Part shown: piece after piece, positions 27,006-35,620 of the stretch
Position numbering within the stretch: the stretch's first letter is position 1
Layout of the letters: every line of letters begins with the position of its first letter
Assembly: GCF_002831565.1 (NCBI RefSeq)
Contig: NZ_CP025096.1
Coordinates: forward strand, 8,304,468 to 8,368,467
DNA length: 64,000 nt
Reading direction: 5' to 3'
Source of the DNA: Spirosoma pollinicola
GTDB lineage: Bacteria > Bacteroidota > Bacteroidia > Cytophagales > Spirosomataceae
The notes under the pieces: model-generated
What the model was told of the DNA's origin: nothing
Database searches by the model: none
Seen by the model: the letters and a program-made list of their open reading frames with translations, nothing else
Program-made: the position numbers and the translations under genes

Positions 27006-28454
27006 TTAATTTACGTAGTACTGATTCTGCTTTAACACCCCATCGCTCAAGTCGATTTCGCGCTGCGGCAGGGGGAAATAATAGTGCTTCGGTTTGCTAA
27101 ACGTACGGCCAGGTTTGTAAGGGCCTCGATCCTTTTTGTAATGCGCGACAATGTCAATCAGGCCGGCTTTATCCCAGCGCATCAGATCCTGATGGCGTTC
27201 GTTTTCGCCTGCCAGCTCGACCCGGCGCTCATGCATGATGTCGGTCATAGTAGCGCCCGTCTTCGCGTTCAGACCTACTCGTTTCCGTACGGTATTAAGT
27301 TCCGTATCCCCGCTTTGTGCCGAGCGGATTTTGGCCTCAGCAACCAGCAGGTAGACATCCGATGTCCGAAGCCATGGCGCATTGAGCCCCTGATCCATGT
27401 CACCTGCATCGGTGAAACCAGTATATTTGCGGAATGCATGCCCTGTTACACGGGTCAGGTCGGGTGTAAATGTGCTAATCCCGTTCGCTTTCCGGTCGAC
27501 CTTGTCGCCATCGACCAGCACGGTGTAGGCTCGACGCGGATCGCCCGTTTCAAACTCACTGACGAGGTCAGCGATGGGCTCGTGAAAGCCCCATCCGCCC
27601 CACGAGCCCACCGTATGGTAGTAGGCCGGTGAGTCGTCGGTCGTCCAGCCCGACTTGTATTGCAGCGAAAAGAGAATTTCGGAATTATTTTCTGTACCAA
27701 GCTGAAAGTTCTGGTCGAAGCTGGGAGCTAGTTGATAGGCTGGGTTGCCAATTACTTTTGTCCCGGTGGCAATGGCTTTGGCCCACTGCGATTGGTAGAC
27801 ATACAACTTGGTCAAAAAACCATTGGCGGCTCCCTGCGTGGCCCGGCCCACATCATTGCCACTGTAAGATACCGGCAGCAGACTGGCAGCTTTTAGGAAG
27901 TCTGACTCAGCTTGTGCCTGAACCTCGGCCAGTGACGATTTGGCTTTGTTAAAATTGCCGGTTAGGACGTCGGCTTCGAGCAGGATAGGCACTTCACCGT
28001 AGATCACCGCTAACCGCCAGTACACGAAGCCGCGCAAGAAATAGGCTTCGCCCAGACTACGGTTTCGGATACTCTCGTCCATAGTCACTTTAGGCGCATT
28101 GATCAGCACGGCGTTGGCACGGGAAATCACTTCATATTTGCTCGACCACGTATTCAGGATGTGGGTGTTAGTTGGGTCGAAGGTGAACAACTCAAGCGAT
28201 GTTTCGTCGGGGTGATCACCCGCACGGTTCATGTCGTCGGAGCAGTTGTCAAAGGTGTACTCGGTATGGGCGAAGCCGTCTTCATCGAGTAGCGGGGCGT
28301 AAATCGCGTTGGTGGCCGACACGACGTCGTCGCCATTACGCCAGAACTTGTTCGACGCTGTCAGACCGTAGGGAGTCGATTCGAGCAGGTCTTTCTGGCA
28401 GCCCGTTAGGCTCAGTATGAGTAGTAGACTGGCAAATGTGGGTATATGTTTCAT
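27006..28454 (-). CDS. SusD/RagB family nutrient-binding lipoprotein
   Basis: 482 residues. The signal peptide has the lipobox SLTGCQ at about 17-20. The SusD fold is seen in NKFWRNGDDVVSATNAIYAP, SRANAVLINAPKV, RSLGEAYFLRGFVYWRLAVI and the C-terminal LMRWDKAGLIDIVAHYKKDR followed by YYFPLPQREIDLS. It caps the SusC channel at the cell surface and binds the oligomer to be imported. It begins 48 bases after SusC, with which it forms one operon. The ligand cannot be told from sequence. Confidence 0.92.
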   Translation of the reverse strand: MKHIPTFASLLLILSLTGCQKDLLESTPYGLTASNKFWRNGDDVVSATNAIYAPLLDEDGFAHTEYTFDNCSDDMNRAGDHPDETSLELFTFDPTNTHILNTWSSKYEVISRANAVLINAPKVTMDESIRNRSLGEAYFLRGFVYWRLAVIYGEVPILLEADVLTGNFNKAKSSLAEVQAQAESDFLKAASLLPVSYSGNDVGRATQGAANGFLTKLYVYQSQWAKAIATGTKVIGNPAYQLAPSFDQNFQLGTENNSEILFSLQYKSGWTTDDSPAYYHTVGSWGGWGFHEPIADLVSEFETGDPRRAYTVLVDGDKVDRKANGISTFTPDLTRVTGHAFRKYTGFTDAGDMDQGLNAPWLRTSDVYLLVAEAKIRSAQSGDTELNTVRKRVGLNAKTGATMTDIMHERRVELAGENERHQDLMRWDKAGLIDIVAHYKKDRGPYKPGRTFSKPKHYYFPLPQREIDLSDGVLKQNQYYVN

Positions 28455-28502
28455 TAGAAGGAATGACGTTTTAACATGTCGTTTCAGACAGGACGGGTGA
28501 AT

Positions 28503-31500
28503 TTAAAAAGCCAGTGTAGCGCCCAACGTGAAGGTACGAGCCTGCGGGTACTGAGCGTAGTCGACATTTTGCTGCGCGTACTGTCCCTGCGACCGGTCGC
28601 CATCGGCAAAGCCCAGTTCGGGATTCAGCCCCGTATATTTTGTGATCGTAAGCACGTTCTGCCCCGTCACGTAAATACGTGCCTGCGACAGGCCTAGCCG
28701 GTTCATCAGCGGTTTGGGCAAGGTATAACCGAGCGTCAGGTTTTTCAGCCGCAGAAAGTCGCCCCGCTCAATGAACAGGTCAGAGGTGCGGAAGTTACGG
28801 TTTGAGTTGGTGATGCTTACACGTGAAATGCTGTTACTGCTGTTCGGGCCAGTCCAGCGGTTCGTTTCGTCGGCGTAGAGATTAAACGAATAACTGGCGT
28901 CGAGCCCCTGCATCCGGTCGGCGTTGTAGATATCGACGCCACCCTGACCAAGGAAAAACAGCGTCATGTCAAAGCCCTTGTAGGTAAGACCCGTATTTAG
29001 ACCGTAGGTGACTTTGGGCTGCGGGCTGCCCAGAATCGTGCGGTCATTGTTGTCGATAACTCCATCGCCGTTTAAATCCTGAAAACGTACATCGCCGGCG
29101 TGGATCAAGCCTTGAGCCCGACGTGGGTCGTTAACCAGTGCCGGGTCGGCGTCGATCTCGCCCTGCGTCTGATAGAGCCCGTTGGTACGCCAGCCATAAA
29201 ATGTTCCATAAGCATATCCCTCATAGCTGCGGGTAATCTCCTGATCGGTGCGGCCGTAGGTCTGCGATCCCAGGAAACTGCCGGGCGTCAGTAGTTTGGT
29301 AATCCGGTTCTTTATGAACGTCGCGTTCCCGCTGACCGACAGCGACAGGTCGCCGATTTTTTTCTGATAACTCAATTCCAGTTCCAGCCCCTGGTTACGT
29401 AGCTGCCCCACGTTCTGGTCGGGAATGGTAGCCCGCCCCAGCGTACCCAGCGAGGGGGGCGATAGCAGCATATTCTTAGTGTCCTTGATGAAATAGTTGA
29501 CGGATGCCTGTAAGCGGTTTTGCAGGAAGCCCGCATCGAGCCCGAAATTGCTCATCTCAGCTGTTTCCCAGCCAATGTTGGCATTGGCGAGCCGTCCCTG
29601 TGCAGAACCCGACGTATTCTGGTCGCCGAACGAATAGCGATAGTTCGAGTTGATAAGCGCCAGGTATTGCAGCGAGCTGACGTTCTGATTCCCCAACTGA
29701 CCCCAACCGCCGGTTACTTTCAGATTACTGACAGTTGACAGGGCGTTCTTGAAAAAGGGTTCGTCGGACACGCGCCAGCCGAGCGAGAAAGCCGGAAAGT
29801 AGCCCCACTTGTTGCCCGGTGCAAACTTCGAAGAGCCGTCGGCGCGAAAGGTGGCCGTCAGCAGATAGCGATCTTTGTAGGCGTAGGTGCCCCGGCCGAA
29901 TACCGATTGCAGGGCATCGTAGCTACGACCACCGTCCAGGCCGTTACCAATAGCGACAATCGAACCGGCGTAGCGCATATACCTTAAGTCTGTGTCTTCG
30001 CTGGCGAAGTCGCGCCCACGCGTGGCCGAATACAGATCGTTGAAAGTCTGCGAGGTATAGCCACCCACTAGCCCGAGCGTGTGCTGACCAAACTGCTTGT
30101 CGTATGACAGAAAGTATTCCTGCAGGAAGGCCCAGTACTTATCATTACTAAGCGTCAGTTGGTTATACGATGATGTGCGGTACTGATCGGTAACCTTGAC
30201 GGCAAATTCACGTGTGTTTGAGAAGGTTGCGTCGAGAGCGAGGTTAGCGCGGGCTTTAAGTCCTTTTATAATCTCGAACTCACCCGTCACGCTACCCAGC
30301 AGCCGGTTGCGGGCGTTATCTTTATCCTGCGTATCGATGGTGTATTGCGGGTTGTTAATATCACCAAATGCACCTTTCCCCTGCGTGGTACTGTAAGTGC
30401 CATCGGCGTTCATCACAGGCAAACCGGGGTGAAACCGGATTGCACTCCAGAGCAGCCCGTCCTGCGCCGAAAGGGTATTCGGCGCATTGTCGTGGGTGTT
30501 TGTAAACTGGAGGTTCTGACCTATTTTGAGCCGTTTACTGATTTTGTGGTCCGAGTTGATGCGGAATGTATACCGTTTGTAGTACGAATTGCCGATGATC
30601 CCCGTTTCGTTGTAATAGCCGCCAGAAATGGCAAACGACGAGTATTTACCACCTCCACGAAGCGCCACATCGAAGTTTTGCGTAACACCTTGCCGCAGAA
30701 TTTGATCCTGCCAATTGGTTTGCTGGGTCTGGTATTGTGAATCCTGCCAGATTGCCGGAACCGTCAGGGCATCGTTGGTGTAGGCTTCTCGCTTGATAGA
30801 GGCCAACGTAGGTGCGTCGAGTACCGCTAATGTTTTGATACGGTTTGAGACGCCCGCGTAACCGTTAACGCTTAGCCGTAGGTTGTCGTCGAACCGCCCC
30901 CGTTTTGTCGTTATTAGCACAACGCCGTTGGCGGCCCGCGTTCCGTAAATCGCTGAAGCCGATGCATCTTTCAGGACGTCAATGCTTTCGATGTCGTTTG
31001 GGTTGACGTCATTCATGCTACCGGCCGGAACTCCATCAATGACGATAAGCGGATCGGCGTTGTTGACCGTGCCTAGTCCCCGAATACGAATGGAGCCCGC
31101 ATTGCCCGGTGCGCCACCGTTTCGCACGACGTTAACACCTGCCGCCCGTCCTTGCAGGGCTTGCTGCGCGCCACCCGACGGCAGGTTCTGAATGTCGGCC
31201 CCTTTCACGGCCGAGATAGCCCCGGTCACGTCTTTCTTTTCCTGCGTACCATACCCGACAACCACTACTTCGCCAAGTTGCTGAACATCGTTCTTCAGCG
31301 TTACGTTGATCGTCGCACGATTGCTGACGGGTACTTCCTGCGTGGTATAGCCGATAAACGAGAAGACCAGCGTACCGTTTGCGTCCGGAACGGTCAGCGA
31401 ATAGTCGCCGTTGGTATCAGTAACGGTACCGGTACTAGTACCTTGCAGCACGATACTGACACCTGGAATACCCTGTCCGTCCTCGCCTGTCACCTGGCCC

Positions 31501-31910
31501 CGTACCGCCACGGCCTGCTTAACGCTGATGACCAGTGACTGAATGCCAACCGATGGCGGCATCAGCTCCACGGAAGGTTTTTCAGTAGCAGTCTTATCGG
31601 CCGTTTTGACGATGAATACGGATTTTTTGACCTGTTTGACGGTAAGGTTTTGTGGCGACAGCAGGCGATCCAGGGCGGTTATCAGGTCTTTGGCCTGCAT
31701 CCATTCTTCCGATGGCACTGGTCGGTTATCAAGCGTAGTTGCTGCATAGCCAATCGTTACACCGTAGCGTCGTTCCAGTTCGGACAGGGCATCTTGAGTT
31801 GAACGAAAGGCCTTGGGGCGGTGAACGGACTGACTATGCCGAGTCGTTGCTAGTTGTTGAGAGGCACTAGGTTGCGCGTTTAGCAACTGACAACCGGAGA
31901 AGGTCAGCAA
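28503..31910 (-). CDS. SusC/RagA TonB-linked outer membrane transporter with STN domain
   Basis: 1135 residues from a TTG at 31910. An N-terminal STN domain (ALSELERRYGVTIGYAATTL) senses transport state and signals to FecR. A carboxypeptidase-like domain (VRGQVTGEDGQGIPGVSIVL), the TonB box region GEVVVVGYGTQEKKDVTG, a plug (ALQGRAAGVNVVRN, IRIRGLGTVNNADPLIVIDG) and the barrel, ending in FTLGATLAF, follow. The hydrophobic signal segment RPIAAVLLLTF lies just upstream of this start in the same frame, but the only nearby ATGs (31951, 31954) are one base out of frame, with a TAA at 31932-31934. So the annotated start probably follows a one-base loss in the signal-peptide region. Imports a nutrient polymer with SusD. 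Confidence 0.88.
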   Translation of the reverse strand: MLTFSGCQLLNAQPSASQQLATTRHSQSVHRPKAFRSTQDALSELERRYGVTIGYAATTLDNRPVPSEEWMQAKDLITALDRLLSPQNLTVKQVKKSVFIVKTADKTATEKPSVELMPPSVGIQSLVISVKQAVAVRGQVTGEDGQGIPGVSIVLQGTSTGTVTDTNGDYSLTVPDANGTLVFSFIGYTTQEVPVSNRATINVTLKNDVQQLGEVVVVGYGTQEKKDVTGAISAVKGADIQNLPSGGAQQALQGRAAGVNVVRNGGAPGNAGSIRIRGLGTVNNADPLIVIDGVPAGSMNDVNPNDIESIDVLKDASASAIYGTRAANGVVLITTKRGRFDDNLRLSVNGYAGVSNRIKTLAVLDAPTLASIKREAYTNDALTVPAIWQDSQYQTQQTNWQDQILRQGVTQNFDVALRGGGKYSSFAISGGYYNETGIIGNSYYKRYTFRINSDHKISKRLKIGQNLQFTNTHDNAPNTLSAQDGLLWSAIRFHPGLPVMNADGTYSTTQGKGAFGDINNPQYTIDTQDKDNARNRLLGSVTGEFEIIKGLKARANLALDATFSNTREFAVKVTDQYRTSSYNQLTLSNDKYWAFLQEYFLSYDKQFGQHTLGLVGGYTSQTFNDLYSATRGRDFASEDTDLRYMRYAGSIVAIGNGLDGGRSYDALQSVFGRGTYAYKDRYLLTATFRADGSSKFAPGNKWGYFPAFSLGWRVSDEPFFKNALSTVSNLKVTGGWGQLGNQNVSSLQYLALINSNYRYSFGDQNTSGSAQGRLANANIGWETAEMSNFGLDAGFLQNRLQASVNYFIKDTKNMLLSPPSLGTLGRATIPDQNVGQLRNQGLELELSYQKKIGDLSLSVSGNATFIKNRITKLLTPGSFLGSQTYGRTDQEITRSYEGYAYGTFYGWRTNGLYQTQGEIDADPALVNDPRRAQGLIHAGDVRFQDLNGDGVIDNNDRTILGSPQPKVTYGLNTGLTYKGFDMTLFFLGQGGVDIYNADRMQGLDASYSFNLYADETNRWTGPNSSNSISRVSITNSNRNFRTSDLFIERGDFLRLKNLTLGYTLPKPLMNRLGLSQARIYVTGQNVLTITKYTGLNPELGFADGDRSQGQYAQQNVDYAQYPQARTFTLGATLAF

Positions 31911-32083
31911 CAGTACGGCTGCAATGGGCCGTTAATGGGTAGATCGTTCATCATGTACTGGTTGGTCATTAGAGATACAATGTTCAGTTTTCGGTTTACA
32001 ATTTTCTGATCTCTCGTTCTCGGTCAATTACATGCTTCCTATCGAAGACTAGTGTAAACCGCAAACTGAATACCGCAAACTGT

Positions 32084-33115
32084 CTACAGTTTCGGTTTGA
32101 TACGGATGTGTTTGGGGGTTACGATAGATACGGTGAGGTCGTTGGCTTCGGCGATGGCAGCAAGCAGTATATCGGGGTCACGAGTTGGCAGATGGATGGT
32201 CATCCGGCGATTACGCAGCGTAGAGTCGGAAAACTCGATCCGGTAGTCGAGGTCCTGCTTCAGTAAATCGGCTATTTCACCCAGTGTGGTATTGTCGAAA
32301 ATAAACTGCTGCGTCGCCCAGGCGCTATACACAGCAGGTTGGACCCGCCGACGAACGATAGCCTGTTTTTTATACGCCGGTACGTCGATCAGTTCGCCCG
32401 GTACCATGCTGATAGGTGTCGACTGACTGGCCACGTGCAGGCGAACACGTCCGCTGTTGAGTATGATGCGTGTTTGTTGGGTCTGTTCATCGACGGTAAA
32501 GACAGTCCCTAAAACTTCGACCTGTAGCTGATCGGGCGTCTGTACGATGAACCGCTGGTTATTCGACTGATGGGTAACGGAAAACTGCGCCTTGCCCGTT
32601 AACCATACCGTCCGGGGTTCGTCGGCCGGCCAGTGCCGTGCTAACCGTATCGTAGCGCCGGTATTTAATACAACTGTCGACCCGTCGGGCAGCGTTACCG
32701 TACGGGGAGAGTCTGCAGTACCGTTGTATTCGGTCATGCCTATATTTATCCGATAAAGGATCATGCCCAATGCCAGCAGTAACAGGCTACTCAACGCGAC
32801 TGCAATACCAAGCCGGCGCCTTCGGGCGGGAGCGGGAGGCTGCTGGCGAACTTGGTAAGCCGGGGCTGGGCCATCTTTCTGTGCCTGAATAGCCACCCAG
32901 ACAGCTGCCTGCGCGCCAGCCGGTGGGTCGACGGGAGAAAGCTTCCACATTGTTACCAACTGTCGGGCAAGCCGAACATCGGCGGCTTTATGGGGGTGCT
33001 GATTCAGCCAGACTCTCCAAACGGACGAATTTGCCGAGTCGGTATGTTTTACCCATTTAATAAAATCGGGGTCGTTCGCCAGTTCTTCCGCCGAAAAATG
33101 ATCGTACTGCTGCAT
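32084..33115 (-). CDS. FecR family anti-sigma factor
   Basis: 343 residues. A cytoplasmic N-terminal segment (DFIKWVKHTDSANSSVWRVW), one membrane helix (LGIAVALSSLLLLALGMILY at about 105-125), then the periplasmic FecR domain (RTVTLPDGSTVVLNTGATIR, FSVTHQSNNQRFIVQTPDQL, VEVLGTVFTVDEQ) and the C-terminal STN-interacting part (FDNTTLGEIADLLKQDLDYR). It holds the ECF sigma factor and releases it when the SusC STN domain reports substrate. Genes lie in the order sigma, FecR, SusC, SusD. Confidence 0.93.
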   Translation of the reverse strand: MQQYDHFSAEELANDPDFIKWVKHTDSANSSVWRVWLNQHPHKAADVRLARQLVTMWKLSPVDPPAGAQAAVWVAIQAQKDGPAPAYQVRQQPPAPARRRRLGIAVALSSLLLLALGMILYRINIGMTEYNGTADSPRTVTLPDGSTVVLNTGATIRLARHWPADEPRTVWLTGKAQFSVTHQSNNQRFIVQTPDQLQVEVLGTVFTVDEQTQQTRIILNSGRVRLHVASQSTPISMVPGELIDVPAYKKQAIVRRRVQPAVYSAWATQQFIFDNTTLGEIADLLKQDLDYRIEFSDSTLRNRRMTIHLPTRDPDILLAAIAEANDLTVSIVTPKHIRIKPKL

Positions 33116-33223
33116 GTTTGCTCGCTGAAATCAGCTGATTACAACCTAACGTTCCTGTTTTCAGAGAAGCAATGGCAGCTTTGCGTCGGTTTTACCGGTT
33201 TTTAAAAGATTTTTTGAAATTAT

Positions 33224-33850
33224 TTATAGCCCAACACTTGGATAACTATTGACATGATCAAATAGGATAAACAAGACGACCATTGGCCATGTGAAGTTTA
33301 AGGGGGTTAATTGCCTACGTAAATTCCCCATAGCTTCGTGGATCAGATTGTAAACACTTCGGGTCTTAAGTGTCATGATCTCGGCTATCTCAGCATGAGT
33401 CAGCTCGTTTATGTACAGCAACGTAATGGCCTCTTTCTGTCGGTTGGTCAGTTGATTGATCGCTCGCTGCAATTGCGCTTGTCGCTGCTGAGCCGTTTCC
33501 TGAACGATAAGTTCGAATTCGTATGAGACAGATTGTGTAACCTGGTTAGTTTCATCAAAGGCCGTAGCGGATACGAAAGGGGCTTGCCTGCGAATAGATA
33601 GGTATACCTGACGACGCATCGCTTTGAGCAGGTAGAATTTAATAGCTACATCGGTCGCCAGATTCCGGCGGCTTCGCCAAATTTCAATAAACAAGGTTTG
33701 GATGCAATCTTTTACCAACTCCTCATCTTGAACAATATGATAGCCATATTGATACAGGATCGAGAAATAAGTTGAATAGATAGTCGAAAAGGCTTTTTCA
33801 TCACCAGCCTGAAACTGCTGCCATAACTCATGTTCATTCGAAGTATCCAT
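33224..33850 (-). CDS. ECF RNA polymerase sigma factor (FecI-like)
   Basis: 208 residues. Region 2: AFSTIYSTYFSILYQYGYHI with VKDCIQTLFIEIWRSRRNL binding core polymerase and the -10 element. Region 4: INQLTNRQKEAITLLYINEL followed by THAEIAEIMTLKTRSVYNLI (HTH for the -35 element). It ends with a hydrophobic tail (TWPMVVLFILF). It should activate the downstream FecR-SusC-SusD genes when released by FecR. Confidence 0.93.
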   Translation of the reverse strand: MDTSNEHELWQQFQAGDEKAFSTIYSTYFSILYQYGYHIVQDEELVKDCIQTLFIEIWRSRRNLATDVAIKFYLLKAMRRQVYLSIRRQAPFVSATAFDETNQVTQSVSYEFELIVQETAQQRQAQLQRAINQLTNRQKEAITLLYINELTHAEIAEIMTLKTRSVYNLIHEAMGNLRRQLTPLNFTWPMVVLFILFDHVNSYPSVGL

Positions 33851-34050
33851 TCGTTTGTCAGTTCAGAACTCTGAATTGCAGGAACGGTTTGATGCTCATC
33901 GGAAGAATAGTTTGCAGAAGGCCGTTTCCACTGATAATGACGAAGATACTAAATACTTAAACTTGGTGTACGTTGTCAAATGTTGGTAGAACACCCATGT
34001 ACAGAACAGCTTTACAAACGCTCGGCTCCGTCGTCTAAAGTGAGAGCCTT

Positions 34051-34100
34051 ATTCCTAACGAATCTCCTACCGATAAATTGGTAGAAGATTCGTTAGGAAT
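34051..34100. terminator. Hairpin terminator at the fucosidase 3' end
   Basis: Arms 34051-34070 and 34081-34100 match 19 of 20 bases. The right arm overlaps the last codons and stop (34093-34095) of the fucosidase remnant. The stem-loop probably ended that transcript. Confidence 0.65.
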
Positions 34101-34484
34101 TAATCGACTTTAATACGTTGGCAAACGAACTCGCTGGACGGTTTTGTGACAATTGTACAACCAGACCTTCAGCTGTACGCTCAAAAGAGAGGGCTTGTGG
34201 TTAGCTTACCGATTTTTCAGTATTTACTACTTTAGGTTGGTTTAAACTATTTTGAGCCAGCGATTTGATGGTCACCTTACAGTCATTTGGCCAGTCCATC
34301 AAGGCAGCATACAATACATCGCCCTTTGTCGTAAAACGGATATCGGCAGAGGTGAATTTTGTCTTCCCCTCGTTGAAACCCTGCCCGGTCAGCTTTGCCT
34401 GTTTTTCCGTAGATGGTCCTTCGCCATACACCTTCCAGAAACGGGTGTCATATATACTTACACTGTTGCCGTTCATCCAGCGAC
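34093..34484 (-). pseudogene. Alpha-L-fucosidase C-terminal remnant
   Basis: The minus-strand frame reads SIYDTRFWKVYGEGPSTEKQ and FTSADIRFTTKGDVLYAALM, the C-terminal beta-sandwich of GH29 alpha-L-fucosidases. An in-frame TAA at 34201-34203 is followed, still in frame, by LSFERTAEGLVVQLSQNR to a natural-looking end at 34093. The 5' side is cut at 34484 by the left end of IS3 copy 2, so the catalytic domain is gone. The gene was perhaps once a cargo enzyme of the SusCD locus (inference). Confidence 0.8.
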
Positions 34485-34561
34485 TGAACTTGCTACATTT
34501 GACTGGAGACTTTTTTTAGGCAGATTTGGGACCAAATTTTAATTTGACCATGGTTAAGTGA

Positions 34562-34576
34562 CCGCAACGGCGGACC
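34562..34576 (+). repeat. GC-rich insert motif, copy 4
   Basis: CCGCAACGGCGGACC is inserted near codon 4 of the orfA copy, compared with the intact sequence at 2464. Confidence 0.65.
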
Positions 34577-34588
34577 TTCTATATTTGA

Positions 34589-34604
34589 CCGAACCGGCGG
34601 ACCG
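34589..34604 (+). repeat. GC-rich insert motif, copy 5
   Basis: CCGAACCGGCGGACCG lies between TTTGA and GAAGCATT. Relative to the 2464 copy, exactly 15 bases are added. Confidence 0.7.
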
Positions 34605-34624
34605 GAAGCATTTAAGGAAATGGC

Positions 34625-34640
34625 CCGCCCCGGCGGACCG
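34625..34640 (+). repeat. GC-rich insert motif, copy 6
   Basis: CCGCCCCGGCGGACCG lies between GGAAATGGC and GTCGAG, a net gain of 15 bases over the 2464 copy. Confidence 0.7.
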
Positions 34641-34763
34641 GTCGAGTTATCGTATGCAAAAGGATCAATTCAAGAGGCTGCCCGCGAATTGGACATTGAT
34701 CCAGGACGAATCAGTAAATAGCGGCAACGACACATAAAGAACGACCAAACGTTACCTGCCAAT

Positions 34764-34845
34764 CAATGGATGTCAATTCGAAATTTTCCAGAATAAACTC
34801 AGGCAACAGGAACTGGATGATAGGCAAGAAACTCTCCAAAGCAAG
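34764..34845 (-). pseudogene. ISL3/ISAon1-type OrfA N-terminal fragment
   Basis: On the minus strand the frame reads LESFLPIIQFLLPEFILENF followed by ELTSI, which resembles the start of the small N-terminal protein of ISAon1-type ISL3 elements. It is cut at about 34764 by IS3 copy 2. Boundaries are approximate. Confidence 0.5.
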
Positions 34846-34916
34846 TAGGTTTGATTAAGAGCACAAACCAAGAAAAATACAACGGATCAATTCCAAAAGT
34901 TGTGGAGCATCAAGGA

Positions 34917-35160
34917 TTAAGCATATAACTGAGTTAGGCGGTACAGAAAGAATTCGATGTTTCGCACCCCGCGGAATTGACTTCGAAATGCTTTGATCTT
35001 CGCATTGAACGACTCGGCTGAAGCGTTGGTACTGCGGTTGTCAAAGTAGTTGAGAATCGTTTCATAATGATTTTGGATAGAACGGGCCACGGTGTTGAAA
35101 GTTTTGAATCCCGCTTGGCGTACTTTTTCATGCCATTTGGCCAAGCGGGCTAAGCCATAA
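34917..35160 (-). pseudogene. ISL3-family transposase C-terminal fragment
   Basis: The minus-strand frame reads ARLAKWHEKVRQAGFKTFNT, then NYFDNRSTNASAESFNAKIK (catalytic Glu region) and FRGVRNIEFFLYRLTQLYA up to the stop at 34917. The N-terminal three quarters are lost, and homology runs right up to the six-frame stop 12-mer at 35161. The OrfA fragment lies downstream, so two elements head to tail or a circle-like junction is implied. Confidence 0.8.
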
Positions 35161-35172
35161 CTAGCTAGCTAG
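35161..35172. other. Six-frame stop palindrome CTAGCTAGCTAG (junction 2)
   Basis: Directly abuts the truncated end of the ISL3 transposase fragment. Sequence on the right (35173 onwards) has no relation to an ISL3 element. Identical to the 12-mers at 2696 and 61274. Confidence 0.7.
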
Positions 35173-35371
35173 ACGGGCCTTCTTACACTTATCCACAGGT
35201 GGCCTGATTTAGCCGGAATGTATGGCCTGTCATGGCCGTATTGAATGGCCTACTTTAGGCCGAAATATACAGGGAGCATACGTGATAAATTACTCGATCT
35301 AGATTATGGGCTTAATTTAAGCAGAAGGGTTAGTAGTTCACAATTCACAAAGTCTTAAAAAAACGCTCTTA
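35173..35371. other. Intergenic, no gene seen
   Basis: Contains several short GGCCT/AGGCC-type words and, at 35351, a diverged copy of the dispersed motif (AAACGCTC then TGAGAGGC). No coding frame. Confidence 0.3.
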
Positions 35372-35620
35372 ATGAGAGGCAGGAACATTAAAGTATCTAC
35401 GTCCCATTGGGAGCGCTTTTTGGGACGCCTTGTTTTAAGTACGATCAACGAGTATCCGTCGCACACGTCACACCAAAAATGGGAAGAAGTTCAACAAGTC
35501 TATGACTCAACCATGCAGCGGCCACACCATGATGGCCGCATTTTTATAAAATCTGTCCAGTTTATTGGAGGCTACGACAAGCCCCTAATGAACTCGGACA
35601 AGCTCTTTTTTACTGATTAG
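35372..35620 (+). CDS. Hypothetical 82-residue protein
   Basis: An ATG-started frame (MRGRNIKVSTSHWERFLGRL) that converges on and overlaps the 3' end of the kinase gene by about 11 bases. It has no recognised motif. The mixed composition is compatible with a small soluble protein, but it could be a chance frame. Confidence 0.3.
   Translation: MRGRNIKVSTSHWERFLGRLVLSTINEYPSHTSHQKWEEVQQVYDSTMQRPHHDGRIFIKSVQFIGGYDKPLMNSDKLFFTD

Larger units (their letters stand above)
34485..34763 (+). mobile_element. IS3-family element fragment (copy 2) with three GC-rich inserts
   Basis: The left end is nearly identical to the left end of copy 1 (2399), with 28 bases unchanged from TGAACTTGCTAC on. The orfA homologue starts at 34552 but is scrambled: AAACGA became AAGTGA (stop), and three GC-rich inserts break it at 34562, 34589 and 34625. 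Recognisable parts include the codons for SIQEAARELDIDPGRIS, then TAG in place of the Trp codon. Homology ends near 34763. Confidence 0.75.
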
